A stretch of DNA of 64,000 nt from Hanstruepera ponticola (lineage in GTDB: Bacteria > Bacteroidota > Bacteroidia > Flavobacteriales > Flavobacteriaceae). Position 1 is the stretch's first letter; each line of letters begins with the position of its first letter. The DNA lies in assembly GCF_012931685.1 (NCBI RefSeq), contig NZ_JABANC010000002.1:186001-250000 (forward strand). The letters are read 5' to 3'. The notes beneath the pieces were generated by a model. The model saw nothing but the letters and a program-made list of their open reading frames with translations, was not told the origin of the DNA and searched no databases. A program made the translations under genes and the position numbers. This document shows positions 43,203-51,679 of the stretch, piece by piece.

Positions 43203-44219
43203 TTAGAGATTTCCTTTTGGTTTTGATGCGTATTCCTTTTTATAAATTCTCACAATTATTAAAAACAGACTTACTAGAAGTGGTCCAAAAATTAAACCAA
43301 TAAATCCGAATAAAGGAATACCAATGATAACACCAATGAGTGTAATTAAAGGGTGAACATTATCTAATTTTTTGAGAATAAATAATCTAATAATATTATC
43401 TGTTGCTCCAACTACAACAATTCCATAAATTAAAATAGCCCACGCTTGGAATGCATGACCATTTGATAAGGAGAGTATAAAAACAGGAAAGGTTCCCAGC
43501 ATGCTACCTACAAATGGAATCATTGACCCTATAGCAACTACTGCAGCCCAAAACAACGGATCATCAATACCAAAAATTAAAAACCCAATTAAGGCTACAA
43601 AACCTTGAGCAATGGCAACTAATGGAATTCCCAAAGCGTTGGAACGTACCATTTCTCTAATTTCCTTACCTAATGTTTTTAAATTTTCCGTACTTACTGG
43701 CATATACTCATAAAGTGATTCTCGTAACATTTTCCTGTTAGTAAGCATATAGAACAATAAAAAATACATGATTGTAATGGCTAAAAACGCATTGAAAGTA
43801 CCTCCTGCCAAACTTTGTAAGTTATCTGAAAGCCACGATGAAATAGCCGAAACATCTATTTGCGAGGAAATATCACGACCAATAAACGATTCAATATGAT
43901 TCAACTCTTTCTTAAAAGCCGTTACAACTTCTTTTGAATTATCAATAGCATAACCAATTTTATTGGTCAGCATCAGAATCACACCTCCTACTGGAATTAA
44001 GATGATAATAAATGACATAAACATGAGAAAACCCGACGCAAGATTAACATTCCATCCTTTATTAATTAAAAAAACCAATGGCTTTTTGAGCAAAACATAT
44101 AGCGTTATGGCTCCCAGAACACCTGAAAAATATGGTAACATTTCCTTGAAAATTAATGTGCCCATTAAAACAATTGTTAAGAGCACAAAAATTTGTCTGA
44201 TGGTTTTAGCTTCAATCAT
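43203..44219 (-). CDS. AI-2E family transporter
   Basis: Membrane protein of 338 aa with seven or eight helices and the AI-2E family signature in the C-terminal half (LVAIAQGFVALIGFLIFGIDDPLFWAAVVAIGSMIPFVGSMLGTFPV, about residues 200-246, and HPLITLIGVIIGIPLFGFIGLIFGPLL). The name comes from a proposed autoinducer-2 exporter; other members export Na+ or small metabolites. Starts with ATG. Confidence 0.9.
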   Translation of the reverse strand: MIEAKTIRQIFVLLTIVLMGTLIFKEMLPYFSGVLGAITLYVLLKKPLVFLINKGWNVNLASGFLMFMSFIIILIPVGGVILMLTNKIGYAIDNSKEVVTAFKKELNHIESFIGRDISSQIDVSAISSWLSDNLQSLAGGTFNAFLAITIMYFLLFYMLTNRKMLRESLYEYMPVSTENLKTLGKEIREMVRSNALGIPLVAIAQGFVALIGFLIFGIDDPLFWAAVVAIGSMIPFVGSMLGTFPVFILSLSNGHAFQAWAILIYGIVVVGATDNIIRLFILKKLDNVHPLITLIGVIIGIPLFGFIGLIFGPLLVSLFLIIVRIYKKEYASKPKGNL

Positions 44220-44254
44220 AAATTAATATGTAATTATTTATAAAAATACACTTT

Positions 44255-44494
44255 TTAATTATTCCTTAATGCTTGTATTAATTCAGATTTAGACATTTTT
44301 GATCTACCTTCAATACCAATCTCTTTAGCTTTGTTGTACAACTCCTCTTTTGTACGATCTTCATAGGCTGAAGCCTTACCTCCTTTTTCACTTGAATTGG
44401 GTGTATTAGCAATTCTAGCAGCTTTTTGCTAACTATATCCTTTATCTTTAAGAGCTTCATACTGTTCTTCATTTTTCACACTGGGAATGTCCAT
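44255..44494 (-). pseudogene. Rho-N/SAP-like stress protein gene interrupted by an in-frame TAG
   Basis: Reading from ATG 44494: MDIPSVKNEEQYEALKDKGYS, then TAG at codon 22, then QKAARIANTPNSSEKGGKAS, AYEDRTKEELYNKAKEIGIE, GRSKMSKSELIQALRNN and TAA. The halves are in one frame and together form a DUF7218-like protein of about 79 residues (Rho-termination-factor N-terminal-like helix at the end). One base change in the TAG would restore it. Either a recent pseudogene, a sequencing error, or readthrough. Confidence 0.82.
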
Positions 44495-44640
44495 GATATT
44501 AATATTTTTAATTCACTTACAAAGATTAGCTTCCTTTAGATAATTATTTAGCACATTTACTATAAAACTTAACGCCTTTAATAGCTTATTAATGGTTATA
44601 GTCAAGGATTTATTGGTTTGCGATAATTTAACAAGTCACC

Positions 44641-44649
44641 TTGAGTTAA
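44641..44649 (+). promoter_or_regulatory. TTGAGTTAA element upstream of CsbD
   Basis: TTGAGTTAA followed by TTTTACAGTAACG lies 45 bp before the CsbD start. The reverse-strand leader of the PA2169-family gene has a related GTGTTAATTTTACTGTG. Confidence 0.45.
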
Positions 44650-44693
44650 TTTTACAGTAACGAAAATGAAGTATTAATTTAAAACACAATATT

Positions 44694-44879
44694 ATGAATT
44701 CTGAAGAATTAAAAGGAAAATGGAATCAAGTCAAAGGAGAATTCAAACAAAAATACGGCAATTTAACCGATGATGACGTAACTTTTGCTGAAGGAAAATT
44801 TGATGAAATGCTAGGTAAATTACAAGAGAAAACCGGCAAACAAAAAGAAGCTTTGAGAAAAGAAATAAGTGAGTGGTAA
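44694..44879 (+). CDS. CsbD family stress protein
   Basis: Protein of 61 aa: ELKGKWNQVKGEFKQKYGNLTDDDVTFAEGKFDEMLGKLQEKTGK is the CsbD pattern in full. CsbD proteins are small, helical and strongly stress-induced (sigma-B dependent in Bacillus). It has its own terminator and a TTGAGTTAA element upstream. Confidence 0.95.
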   Translation: MNSEELKGKWNQVKGEFKQKYGNLTDDDVTFAEGKFDEMLGKLQEKTGKQKEALRKEISEW

Positions 44880-44900
44880 TATATTTATTTCACTCATTTA

Positions 44901-44930
44901 AAACCTCGACAAATGTTGAGGTTTTTTTAT
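44901..44930. terminator. Bidirectional terminator between CsbD and YihY genes
   Basis: AAACCTCGACA pairs with TGTTGAGGTTT (one G-T wobble) around a short loop (44901-44924), followed by a T-run. Confidence 0.88.
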
Positions 44931-45823
44931 GCAATTGTTTTTAAATCTTTTTCAATATTGTAGCCATATGCATTGGCATAAACCCACGTAAACTCTGCAC
45001 CAAAAAATAGGATTAAACAAGAATACGATACCCATAATAAAATAAGTACAACTGTACCTGCAGCTCCATAAGTTGAACCTGGATCGGCTTCTCCAAAATA
45101 AAAACCTAATAATGATTTTCCTAATACAAAAAGAATTGCAGTAATTATGGAACCAACCCATACTGCTTTCCATTTAATTTTAGCATCAGGTAAATATTTA
45201 AACATTAAAGCAAATAACACAGTAATAATTCCAACAGACAGTAGTGCATCTAAACCATAAGCAATGTACACCACCAAATCAGGAAACAAACTCTTTATAT
45301 AAGTCGTCAGTACTGTAATAGCTGTTGTTACTATAAAACTAATAAGTAAAAGAAAACCAATTGCAAGTATAAAAGCAAAACTTCTCAAGCGCCTTATAAA
45401 CATTTTTAAAATACTTAAATCATCTTTTACTTTTACTTCCCATATATGATTTAATGATAGTTGTAAATGATAAAATACACCTGTTGCGCCAAAAATTATA
45501 GTACAAATACCCAAAATAGTAGCCATTGTGTTTCTGGTATTATTTTGGGTTTCCGCAAGCATAGTTTGAATAGAATTAGCTGCATCACTTCCTAATGCTC
45601 TAGAAATTTCATCAGTCAATTGTCCTTGAACAATTTCAGTACCCCAAACCGAGCCTACCAAATTAATGATAATAATTAGTAAACCTGGCAATGATAAAAC
45701 TGCATAATATGCTACTATGGCACTTAACCTAAAAGGCTTATCCTTTTCCCACGCTTTGTAAGTTTCAACAAGCAACCTAGGAAGGTGATTAATCTTAAAA
45801 TGTTTTTCATTAACATCTGACAT
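44927..45823 (-). CDS. YihY/virulence factor BrkB family membrane protein
   Basis: Membrane protein of 298 aa with six helices and the family signature near the start (KDKPFRLSAIVAYYAVLSLPGLLIIIINLVG, about residues 23-53) and in the middle (GATGVFYHLQLSLNHIWEVK). The 'RNase BN' name sometimes used is not supported. Starts with ATG. It shares the terminator with CsbD. Confidence 0.9.
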   Translation of the reverse strand: MSDVNEKHFKINHLPRLLVETYKAWEKDKPFRLSAIVAYYAVLSLPGLLIIIINLVGSVWGTEIVQGQLTDEISRALGSDAANSIQTMLAETQNNTRNTMATILGICTIIFGATGVFYHLQLSLNHIWEVKVKDDLSILKMFIRRLRSFAFILAIGFLLLISFIVTTAITVLTTYIKSLFPDLVVYIAYGLDALLSVGIITVLFALMFKYLPDAKIKWKAVWVGSIITAILFVLGKSLLGFYFGEADPGSTYGAAGTVVLILLWVSYSCLILFFGAEFTWVYANAYGYNIEKDLKTIA

Positions 45824-45855
45824 AAATAGAATTTAAATTTATTAGAAGTAAGAAA

Positions 45856-45881
45856 AAAGGTCAGCATTAACGCCAACCTTT
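45856..45881 (-). terminator. Terminator of the SYLF gene
   Basis: On the minus strand AAAGGT and ACCTTT (45876-45881 and 45856-45861) with inner GC pairs close a loop and are followed by a T-run, 20 bp after the SYLF stop. Confidence 0.6.
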
Positions 45882-45900
45882 AGGAATTTTATTTAATGAT

Positions 45901-46431
45901 TTATTTGAAAGCTGTAAAATCAAATTTTTGACCAACTACTGAAATATCAGCCATCAATCCGCCCTTTGTCATAGTGACAACGAGTACGCCATCGCTATAA
46001 TCTAGGTTTTTAGACTTTCCTTTGTCAAGAACAACTGCAGAAATTTCAGCTGATAACTCATAGTTACCTTCTTTAAAATCAGATAATGCATCATCAGTCT
46101 CAAAAAATATAACTTCAATTACAGCTTGACCACCAGCCTGAAGACCAACGCTCAATTTTTTTAAATCAGCCATACCAATCTTCATACCATCTTCATACAC
46201 TACTCCATTGCCGCTTGCTCCTCCTATAATGAGACCACCTTTTCCAACATTTGGAAAAATGACATAACCAGAAGATGTACTAAAAAATGGGCTAATGTCT
46301 GAATTCATTTTAATAAGTTCAGTTTTAGCAGCTTCTGCATCGTTAATTATTTTCTTATCTTTTTCTGTTTGGGATGTTGCTGTCATTGTAATCATTAAGA
46401 AAACAGCAAGACATGTTTTTAGAATTTTCAT
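45901..46431 (-). CDS. SYLF (YSC84-like) lipid-binding domain protein, exported
   Basis: Protein of 176 aa with a signal peptide (MKILKTCLAVFLMITMTATSQ) and the SYLF domain: ISPFFSTSSGYVIFPNVGKGGLIIGGASGNGVVY (about residues 46-79) and KLSVGLQAGGQAVIEVIFFET. SYLF proteins bind phosphoinositides or other lipids; bacterial ones are exported and stress-linked. ATG at 46431 is chosen so that the signal peptide is at the start; the frame extends upstream to 46467. Confidence 0.9.
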   Translation of the reverse strand: MKILKTCLAVFLMITMTATSQTEKDKKIINDAEAAKTELIKMNSDISPFFSTSSGYVIFPNVGKGGLIIGGASGNGVVYEDGMKIGMADLKKLSVGLQAGGQAVIEVIFFETDDALSDFKEGNYELSAEISAVVLDKGKSKNLDYSDGVLVVTMTKGGLMADISVVGQKFDFTAFK

Positions 46432-46475
46432 AATTATTTTATTTTTTGGTTTACCCTTAAATAACATGAAATTCA

Positions 46476-46489
46476 GTTACATATGTAAC
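46476..46489 (-). promoter_or_regulatory. GTTACATATGTAAC palindrome upstream of the SYLF gene
   Basis: Perfect 14-bp palindrome 45 bp before the SYLF start. It resembles the GTTACA/TGTAAC repeats upstream of the ECF sigma gene at 7037-7053. Confidence 0.4.
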
Positions 46490-46555
46490 GCTAATAAAAT
46501 TTATATTATCGTATTTAATAATTATAAATTCAATAAGACACTCACTATTGAAATA

Positions 46556-46795
46556 CTACATTAGAAGACTATGTACTTTAGAACCAATCCAATATCCAAA
46601 ACCTAAAATGAATGGATAACCAATAAATAGCCACAAATAATCTACAATACCTAATTTACCAAAAGCGTGTATTCCAAATTCGTTTAATAATTCAATAAAA
46701 TCATACCAAGATTTTATGCCAATTTTCACAACTAGTGCATTTGCGATAATGGCAATAATGAGAATGCTTACTCCAATTATATATAATTTAAACAT
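46556..46795 (-). CDS. Small two-helix membrane protein
   Basis: Protein of 79 aa from ATG 46795 (MFKLYIIGVSILIIAIIANALVV): a first helix, a middle part KIGIKSWYDFIELLNEFG and a second helix (DYLWLFIGYPFILGFGYWIG). Similar SWYD...LDYLW proteins are common in flavobacteria without a known role. Confidence 0.7.
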   Translation of the reverse strand: MFKLYIIGVSILIIAIIANALVVKIGIKSWYDFIELLNEFGIHAFGKLGIVDYLWLFIGYPFILGFGYWIGSKVHSLLM

Positions 46796-46850
46796 ACCTT
46801 TAATATAATAAAAGTTAATCAATTACATTAAACACTATTTAAAATTGTGA

Positions 46851-46859
46851 TTGAGTTAA
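46851..46859 (+). promoter_or_regulatory. TTGAGTTAA element upstream of GH3
   Basis: Same 9-bp word as at 44641-44649, here 53 bp before the GH3 start. A TAATTTTG at 46901-46908 may be a -7 element but lies very close to the ATG. Confidence 0.4.
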
Positions 46860-46912
46860 ATCTTGTAGTAAAAAAGTAACAGTCCTATTGGGATTAAAAA
46901 TAATTTTGCTTT

Positions 46913-48439
46913 ATGGCAATTATAGGAAACCTAATAAAAGGAGTTATAAACTTAAAAGGAACTTTGGAATCAGATCCTAATCCTGTTGAAGAGCAAAAAA
47001 GTGTGCTATCTGATTTATTGAAAAAAGCGAAAGACACTGAATTTGGAAAACATTATCAATTTAAAAACATACTGGCTTCTGATAATATCCAAACTACTTT
47101 TTCTACAAGTATTCCCTATCATGACTATAGCAAAATGAATACTGATTGGTGGAACAGACTTCACAACGGTGAATCTAATATTACATGGCCAGGTGATTTA
47201 GGTTATTTTGCTTTGAGTTCAGGGACTACTGGTAAAAAAAGTAAGCGTATTCCGGTTACTGATGATATGATTGAAGTTATTAGGCAAGCTGGAATTAAGC
47301 AAGTTTTTGCACTCAAGAATTTTGATCTCCCTGCAGATTTTTTTGAGAAAGAAATTATGATGCTAGGTAGCTCAACAGATTTAAATGAAAACGATCAATT
47401 TCTTGAAGGAGAAATTAGTGGTATTAGCGCAAGTAACATTCCCAGTTGGTTTAATGGTTATTACAAGCCAGGAGAAGAAATTGCAAAAATTGACGATTGG
47501 GATAAGCGCGTTCAACGAATTGCAGAACGTGCGAAAGACTGGGATATTGGTGCGTTGAGTGGCATTCCATCTTGGATTGAACTCATGCTTGAAAAAGTTA
47601 TTGAACATCATAATCTCGATAACATCCACCAAATATGGCCTAATCTTCAGGTTTTCACTTCTGGCGGTGTTGCCTTTGGACCTTATAAAAAAAGTTTCGA
47701 GGCTTTAATGGGAAAACCTGTTACCATTATTGACACTTATTTGGCTTCTGAAGGATTCATTGCATTCCAACAGCGACCAGAAACATCATCAATGAAGTTA
47801 ATTACGGATAATGGGATTTATTTTGAATTTGTTCCTTTTAAACCTGAATATATCAATCAAGATGGATCTATTGTGGCTGATGCTCCCGCTATTACTTTAG
47901 CTGATGTAAAACCCAATCAAGACTATATTCTAATCATAAGTACAGTAAGTGGTGCTTGGCGATATCTCATTGGAGACACCATTGAATTTACTGATATTGA
48001 AAACGCTGAAATTAAAATTACTGGTCGAACAAAGTTTTTCTTGAATACCGTTGGATCACAATTATCAGTCAATAAACTTGATAAAGCTGTTCAGTTTTTA
48101 GAGGAAGAATTAAATCTAAAAATACCGGAATATACCTTGTCAGCTAAACGCTATGATGACGATTTTTATCACAGTTGGTATTTGGCGTGTGATAAATTGA
48201 ATATAGACTCTAAAATATTGGCAGAAAAACTAGATAAACATTTGAGTGACGCCAATAAAAACTATAAAGTTGCACGGTCTAAAGCATTGAAAGGTGTTAA
48301 AGTTCAAATTGTTTCATCAGACGTTTTTTATGAATGGAGTGGAGCCAATAAAAAGAAAGGCGGTCAAGTAAAAATGGAACGTGTCATGGGTGAAGAAAAA
48401 TTTGAAGAATGGGAACAGTTTGTCAACAATTACTCATAA
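46913..48439 (+). CDS. GH3 family acyl-adenylating enzyme
   Basis: Protein of 508 aa of the GH3 family, which in plants joins amino acids to jasmonate or auxin through an acyl-adenylate. Motifs: SSGTTGKKSKRIPVT (about residues 102-116, ATP-binding), YLASEGFIAFQ (about 277-287) and WRYLIGDTIEF (about 345-355). The bacterial substrates are unknown. It ends by overlapping the convergent HExxH gene by 10 bp. Confidence 0.93.
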   Translation: MAIIGNLIKGVINLKGTLESDPNPVEEQKSVLSDLLKKAKDTEFGKHYQFKNILASDNIQTTFSTSIPYHDYSKMNTDWWNRLHNGESNITWPGDLGYFALSSGTTGKKSKRIPVTDDMIEVIRQAGIKQVFALKNFDLPADFFEKEIMMLGSSTDLNENDQFLEGEISGISASNIPSWFNGYYKPGEEIAKIDDWDKRVQRIAERAKDWDIGALSGIPSWIELMLEKVIEHHNLDNIHQIWPNLQVFTSGGVAFGPYKKSFEALMGKPVTIIDTYLASEGFIAFQQRPETSSMKLITDNGIYFEFVPFKPEYINQDGSIVADAPAITLADVKPNQDYILIISTVSGAWRYLIGDTIEFTDIENAEIKITGRTKFFLNTVGSQLSVNKLDKAVQFLEEELNLKIPEYTLSAKRYDDDFYHSWYLACDKLNIDSKILAEKLDKHLSDANKNYKVARSKALKGVKVQIVSSDVFYEWSGANKKKGGQVKMERVMGEEKFEEWEQFVNNYS

Positions 48440-49050
48440 GTATTTGAGGCTTTATGTTGTTCTGCAACAATTTCCATTATTTCTTCAGGTGACAAATAAT
48501 ATTTCTTAATACGGTTCTTATAGGTTTCGGATATATCAGCATGATTAAGTATGAAATTTTTAGTTTTTAAAATATAATCTGCCATACCATGATTAACCGC
48601 AAAACGATCTGCAGCACGTTCTGCTTCAACTATATGATTTTCTGATAATAAGTATTTCAATCCAAACCAAATCAAATTAATTTTACTACGATTTTGGTAA
48701 TCCATAATATGCCCTAATTCATGGCCAATCCATCCAATTAAAATATCTGAGGGTATATCACGTGTTGAGAATTGTTTATTAGATATTTTAAAAGTTTCAC
48801 TTATTAATATCACATAACTTCTATATGATTTCTTCCTAAAAAAACTACCAAACTTTGGTTGGGCTAGCATAGTAGATTTTTTTATATTCTTTTTAAACCG
48901 AATTTCAATAGGTATATTTTCCAATTCTGGAAAATGCATGAAAGCGACTTGTGCTTCATTGCTAATAGATTTGGGAATAATATGCTGTGCATTGGTTTGA
49001 CTCATAGAAACGATTAAAAAACTGATTAGATAGGTTTTGATCTTTATCAT
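48430..49050 (-). CDS. Exported HExxH zinc metalloprotease-like protein
   Basis: Protein of 206 aa from ATG 49050 (MIKIKTYLISFLIVSMSQTNAQ), a signal peptide. The zinc motif is IGHELGHIMDYQ (His at about residues 110 and 114) and the third ligand is probably the Glu in VEAERAADRFAV, an M48-like ExxxD arrangement. Family otherwise not recognised. It lies next to the tRNA-Pro gene. Confidence 0.82.
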   Translation of the reverse strand: MIKIKTYLISFLIVSMSQTNAQHIIPKSISNEAQVAFMHFPELENIPIEIRFKKNIKKSTMLAQPKFGSFFRKKSYRSYVILISETFKISNKQFSTRDIPSDILIGWIGHELGHIMDYQNRSKINLIWFGLKYLLSENHIVEAERAADRFAVNHGMADYILKTKNFILNHADISETYKNRIKKYYLSPEEIMEIVAEQHKASNTYE

Positions 49051-49118
49051 AACATTCAATGATAATCGATTTCAAAAATTCTATGTGATTGTTTCAATTA
49101 AAAAAGTATCGCAAATAA

Positions 49119-49145
49119 AAAAGCCCAACAAAATGTTGAGCTTTA
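49119..49145 (-). terminator. Terminator of tRNA-Pro
   Basis: AAAGCTCAACA and TGTTGGGCTTT pair (one G-T wobble) on the minus strand just after the tRNA 3' end, followed by T-rich sequence. Confidence 0.85.
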
Positions 49146-49148
49146 AAG

Positions 49149-49223
49149 TCGGGGTGGCAGGATTCGAACCTGCGACCTCCGCGTCCCAAACGCGGCGCGA
49201 TAACCGGGCTACGCTACACCCCG
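49149..49223 (-). tRNA. tRNA-Pro(TGG)
   Basis: 75-nt tRNA without an encoded CCA. The acceptor stem CGGGGTG pairs with CACCCCG. The anticodon arm is CCGCG, loop TTTGGGA, CGCGG, with anticodon TGG at 49186-49188. The T-loop GGTTCGAATCC is present. A spurious frame on the other strand crosses it. Confidence 0.98.
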
Positions 49224-49337
49224 AAAATTGGTTATCTTAAAGGACTGCAAATATATAGTTTTTCTACAAAACAAAAATAAAATTCCAATAAAATTAAAAG
49301 CTTTGTATCAAAGCCTTTCATTTATTGGTTAAATAAC

Positions 49338-49345
49338 TAAATTTG
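49338..49345 (+). promoter_or_regulatory. Possible -7 element of udk (TAAATTTG)
   Basis: TAAATTTG fits TAnnTTTG and ends 20 bp before the udk ATG. No clear -33 TTTG at the right distance. Confidence 0.3.
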
Positions 49346-49365
49346 TGTTTGTAAACTTTTCATGC

Positions 49366-49974
49366 ATGTTAATAATAGGAATTGCTGGTGGAACTGGTTG
49401 TGGTAAAACCACAGTTGTCAATCAAATTTTAAATCAATTACCTGAAGGTGAAGTTGGTGTCATATCACAAGACTCCTATTACAAGGACACCTCACATTTG
49501 AGCTATGATGAACGTGTAAAAATCAATTTTGACCATCCTAGGTCTATTGATTTTGAACTGCTTGAGGAACACTTAAAAGAGTTAAAAAAAGGCAATGCTG
49601 TTGACCAACCTGTTTACTCATTTGTAAAGCACAATCGCACTGGAGACACTATTAAAACCAATCCACGGAAGGTTATGATTGTTGAAGGCATCTTGATTTT
49701 AACAAATCCTGAATTACGCAATATGTTTGACATAAAAATATTTGTGCATGCTGATAGTGACGAACGTTTAATAAGACGCTTGAAACGTGACATTTCAGAA
49801 CGTGGTCGTGATTTGGAAGAAGTTTTAAACCGTTATCAAAACACATTAAAACCGATGCACCAACAGTTTATTGAACCCATGAAAGAATATGCGGACATTA
49901 TTATTCCAAACAATAAATACAACACGGTTGCTGTTGATATTGTCAAAACCATCATTAATCAACGTTTAGTATAA
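49366..49974 (+). CDS. udk: Uridine kinase
   Basis: Kinase of 202 aa that phosphorylates uridine and cytidine in pyrimidine salvage. P-loop GGTGCGKTTV (about residues 7-16), nucleoside-binding SQDSYYKD and FDHPRSIDFELL, and RLKRDISERGRDLEEVLNRYQ (lid). ATG at 49366 gives the family N-terminus MLIIGIAGGTG; the frame opens at a GTG upstream. The next gene begins directly after its stop (TAAATG). Confidence 0.95.
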   Translation: MLIIGIAGGTGCGKTTVVNQILNQLPEGEVGVISQDSYYKDTSHLSYDERVKINFDHPRSIDFELLEEHLKELKKGNAVDQPVYSFVKHNRTGDTIKTNPRKVMIVEGILILTNPELRNMFDIKIFVHADSDERLIRRLKRDISERGRDLEEVLNRYQNTLKPMHQQFIEPMKEYADIIIPNNKYNTVAVDIVKTIINQRLV

Positions 49975-50301
49975 ATGGCAAAATTTAAAAGTAAATACTT
50001 GAAGCCATTCAAAAATATTTTTTTATTAATATTTGTTGTGTTTGCTATTTGGATGTTGTTTTTTGATGCAAATTCTTGGTTTATTCATCATGAATTGAAT
50101 AGTGAAATTGATAAATTAGAGGATGAAAAAGAATACTATAAAAAAGAAATTGAAAAAGACCGTAAAGAAATAAAAGAATTGAGTAATGAGGAGGGTATTG
50201 AAAAACTAGCCCGAGAGAAATACTATATGAAGAAAGACAATGAAGAAATCTTTATTATAGAATATGAAGATAGTATTCCAAAAGAAGACAAAAATGACTA
50301 A
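49975..50301 (+). CDS. DivIC/FtsB-like septum formation initiator family protein
   Basis: Protein of 108 aa with one membrane helix (about residues 13-30) and a periplasmic coiled coil (SEIDKLEDEKEYYKKEIEKD) ending in a family pattern EGIEKLAREKYYMKKDNEEIFIIE. FtsB/DivIC proteins stabilise the division complex with FtsL/FtsQ. It starts at the udk stop and overlaps the mutA start by 8 bp, so these genes share one message. Confidence 0.9.
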   Translation: MAKFKSKYLKPFKNIFLLIFVVFAIWMLFFDANSWFIHHELNSEIDKLEDEKEYYKKEIEKDRKEIKELSNEEGIEKLAREKYYMKKDNEEIFIIEYEDSIPKEDKND

Positions 50302-51661
50302 ACCATTATTTCAAGAATTTCCAGAAGTTTCATCAAAGCAATGGAAACAAAAAATACAAGCCGATTTAAAAGGTGCTGATTATAATGACACTCTTATTTG
50401 GAAAACCATTGAAGGTATTAATGTTAAACCATTTTATCATCAAGATATAGTAGAAGAGCCTTTGGCAATTGACAACTCATTAAACCAGTGGTCAATTTGC
50501 CAAACAATTTACGCACACAGCGCCAAAGCCTCTAACCAAAAAGCCATTAATGCCCTAAAAAGAGGTGCTAATGCTATTAAATTTATTATACCTTCCACAG
50601 ATATTTCATTAAGTGAATTATTACTTGAAATTGATTTAAGCGCTGTAAACGTTTATTTAGAGTGTTTGTTTATAGATCCAGAATACATAAAAAAACACCA
50701 AGAATTATTAAGTAAAGATAATATTCAACTTGAGTTAGACATTATTGGCAATCTTTGTAAAACTGGGAATTGGTTTCAAAATTTAAATACCGATCATGAT
50801 AATCTTTATGACATCGTTTCAATTACAAATGCCTTAACCATAAATTTATCATTATACCAAAACGCAGGTGCCAATATTGTTCAGCAATTAGCCTATAGCC
50901 TTTCGCACGTTAATGAATATCTGAACCATTTGGACGCCAAAATAAAACCAAAAGATAAAGCTAGTTTCACATGCTTGTTTAACGTTTCAATTGGTTCAAA
51001 CTACTTTTTTGAAATTGCCAAACTTCGTGCTTTGAGAGTATTATATAAATCTTTAGCAAGTGAATATGGCTTTAATGAGACTTGTACCATTTTTGCAAAA
51101 CCAAGTAAACGCAACAAAACAATATATGATTATAACACCAATATGTTGCGCACAACTACGGAATGTATGAGTGCAATTTTAGGAGGGAGTGATGCTATTT
51201 GCAATATGCCTTATGATGCCATTTATCACAAAAACAATGAGTTTGGTGAGCGTATTGCCCGCAATCAATTGTTGGTACTAAAACATGAAAGCTATTTTGA
51301 CAAGGTCAATAATCCTGCTGATGGAGCCTATTATATTGAAGAACTAACGAATCAATTGGCCACAAAAGCTTTAATTCTTTTTAAAGAAATTGAAGCCAAA
51401 GGTGGTTTCTTATCTGCTTTAAAAGAAGGTACTATTCAACGAAAAATAAAAGAAAGCGACCAGAAGGAACAAGAACAATTTGAAAATGGAGAGATTACGC
51501 TTTTAGGTACAAATAAACATCCTAATCCAAATGACAAAATGGAACATGAACTGGAATTGTATCCTTTTGTAAAAACGAATATTCGTAAAACATTAATTGA
51601 ACCAATAATAGAAAAAAGACTTTCTGAAAAAATAGAACAACAACGATTACAAACTGAATAA
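50294..51661 (+). CDS. mutA: Methylmalonyl-CoA mutase small subunit
   Basis: Protein of 455 aa, the non-catalytic subunit of the B12-dependent mutase that interconverts methylmalonyl-CoA and succinyl-CoA. It carries the TIM-barrel segments seen in mutB in a weaker form (LRTTTECMSAILGGSDAICNMPYD, about residues 285-308, and DPADGAYYIEELTNQL-like NNPADGAYYIEELT) but no C-terminal B12 domain. ATGACTAA gives an 8-bp overlap with the preceding stop. A lipoprotein gene separates it from mutB. Confidence 0.93.
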   Translation: MTKPLFQEFPEVSSKQWKQKIQADLKGADYNDTLIWKTIEGINVKPFYHQDIVEEPLAIDNSLNQWSICQTIYAHSAKASNQKAINALKRGANAIKFIIPSTDISLSELLLEIDLSAVNVYLECLFIDPEYIKKHQELLSKDNIQLELDIIGNLCKTGNWFQNLNTDHDNLYDIVSITNALTINLSLYQNAGANIVQQLAYSLSHVNEYLNHLDAKIKPKDKASFTCLFNVSIGSNYFFEIAKLRALRVLYKSLASEYGFNETCTIFAKPSKRNKTIYDYNTNMLRTTTECMSAILGGSDAICNMPYDAIYHKNNEFGERIARNQLLVLKHESYFDKVNNPADGAYYIEELTNQLATKALILFKEIEAKGGFLSALKEGTIQRKIKESDQKEQEQFENGEITLLGTNKHPNPNDKMEHELELYPFVKTNIRKTLIEPIIEKRLSEKIEQQRLQTE

Positions 51662-51679
51662 ACATTAAATTTAAAAACA

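Noticed and set aside
44278-44472. Open frame of 64 codons on the minus strand
   Set aside because: It is a shifted reading of the amber-interrupted DUF7218-like gene; its residues are low-complexity and resemble no family.
46240-46258. TTTTCCAA-CAT-TTGGAAAA inverted repeat in the SYLF gene
   Set aside because: 8-bp AT-rich arms in coding sequence are expected by chance in a 64-kb AT-rich window.
49037-49240. Open frame of 67 codons on the plus strand
   Set aside because: It runs through the antisense of tRNA-Pro and its terminator, so it is not a gene.
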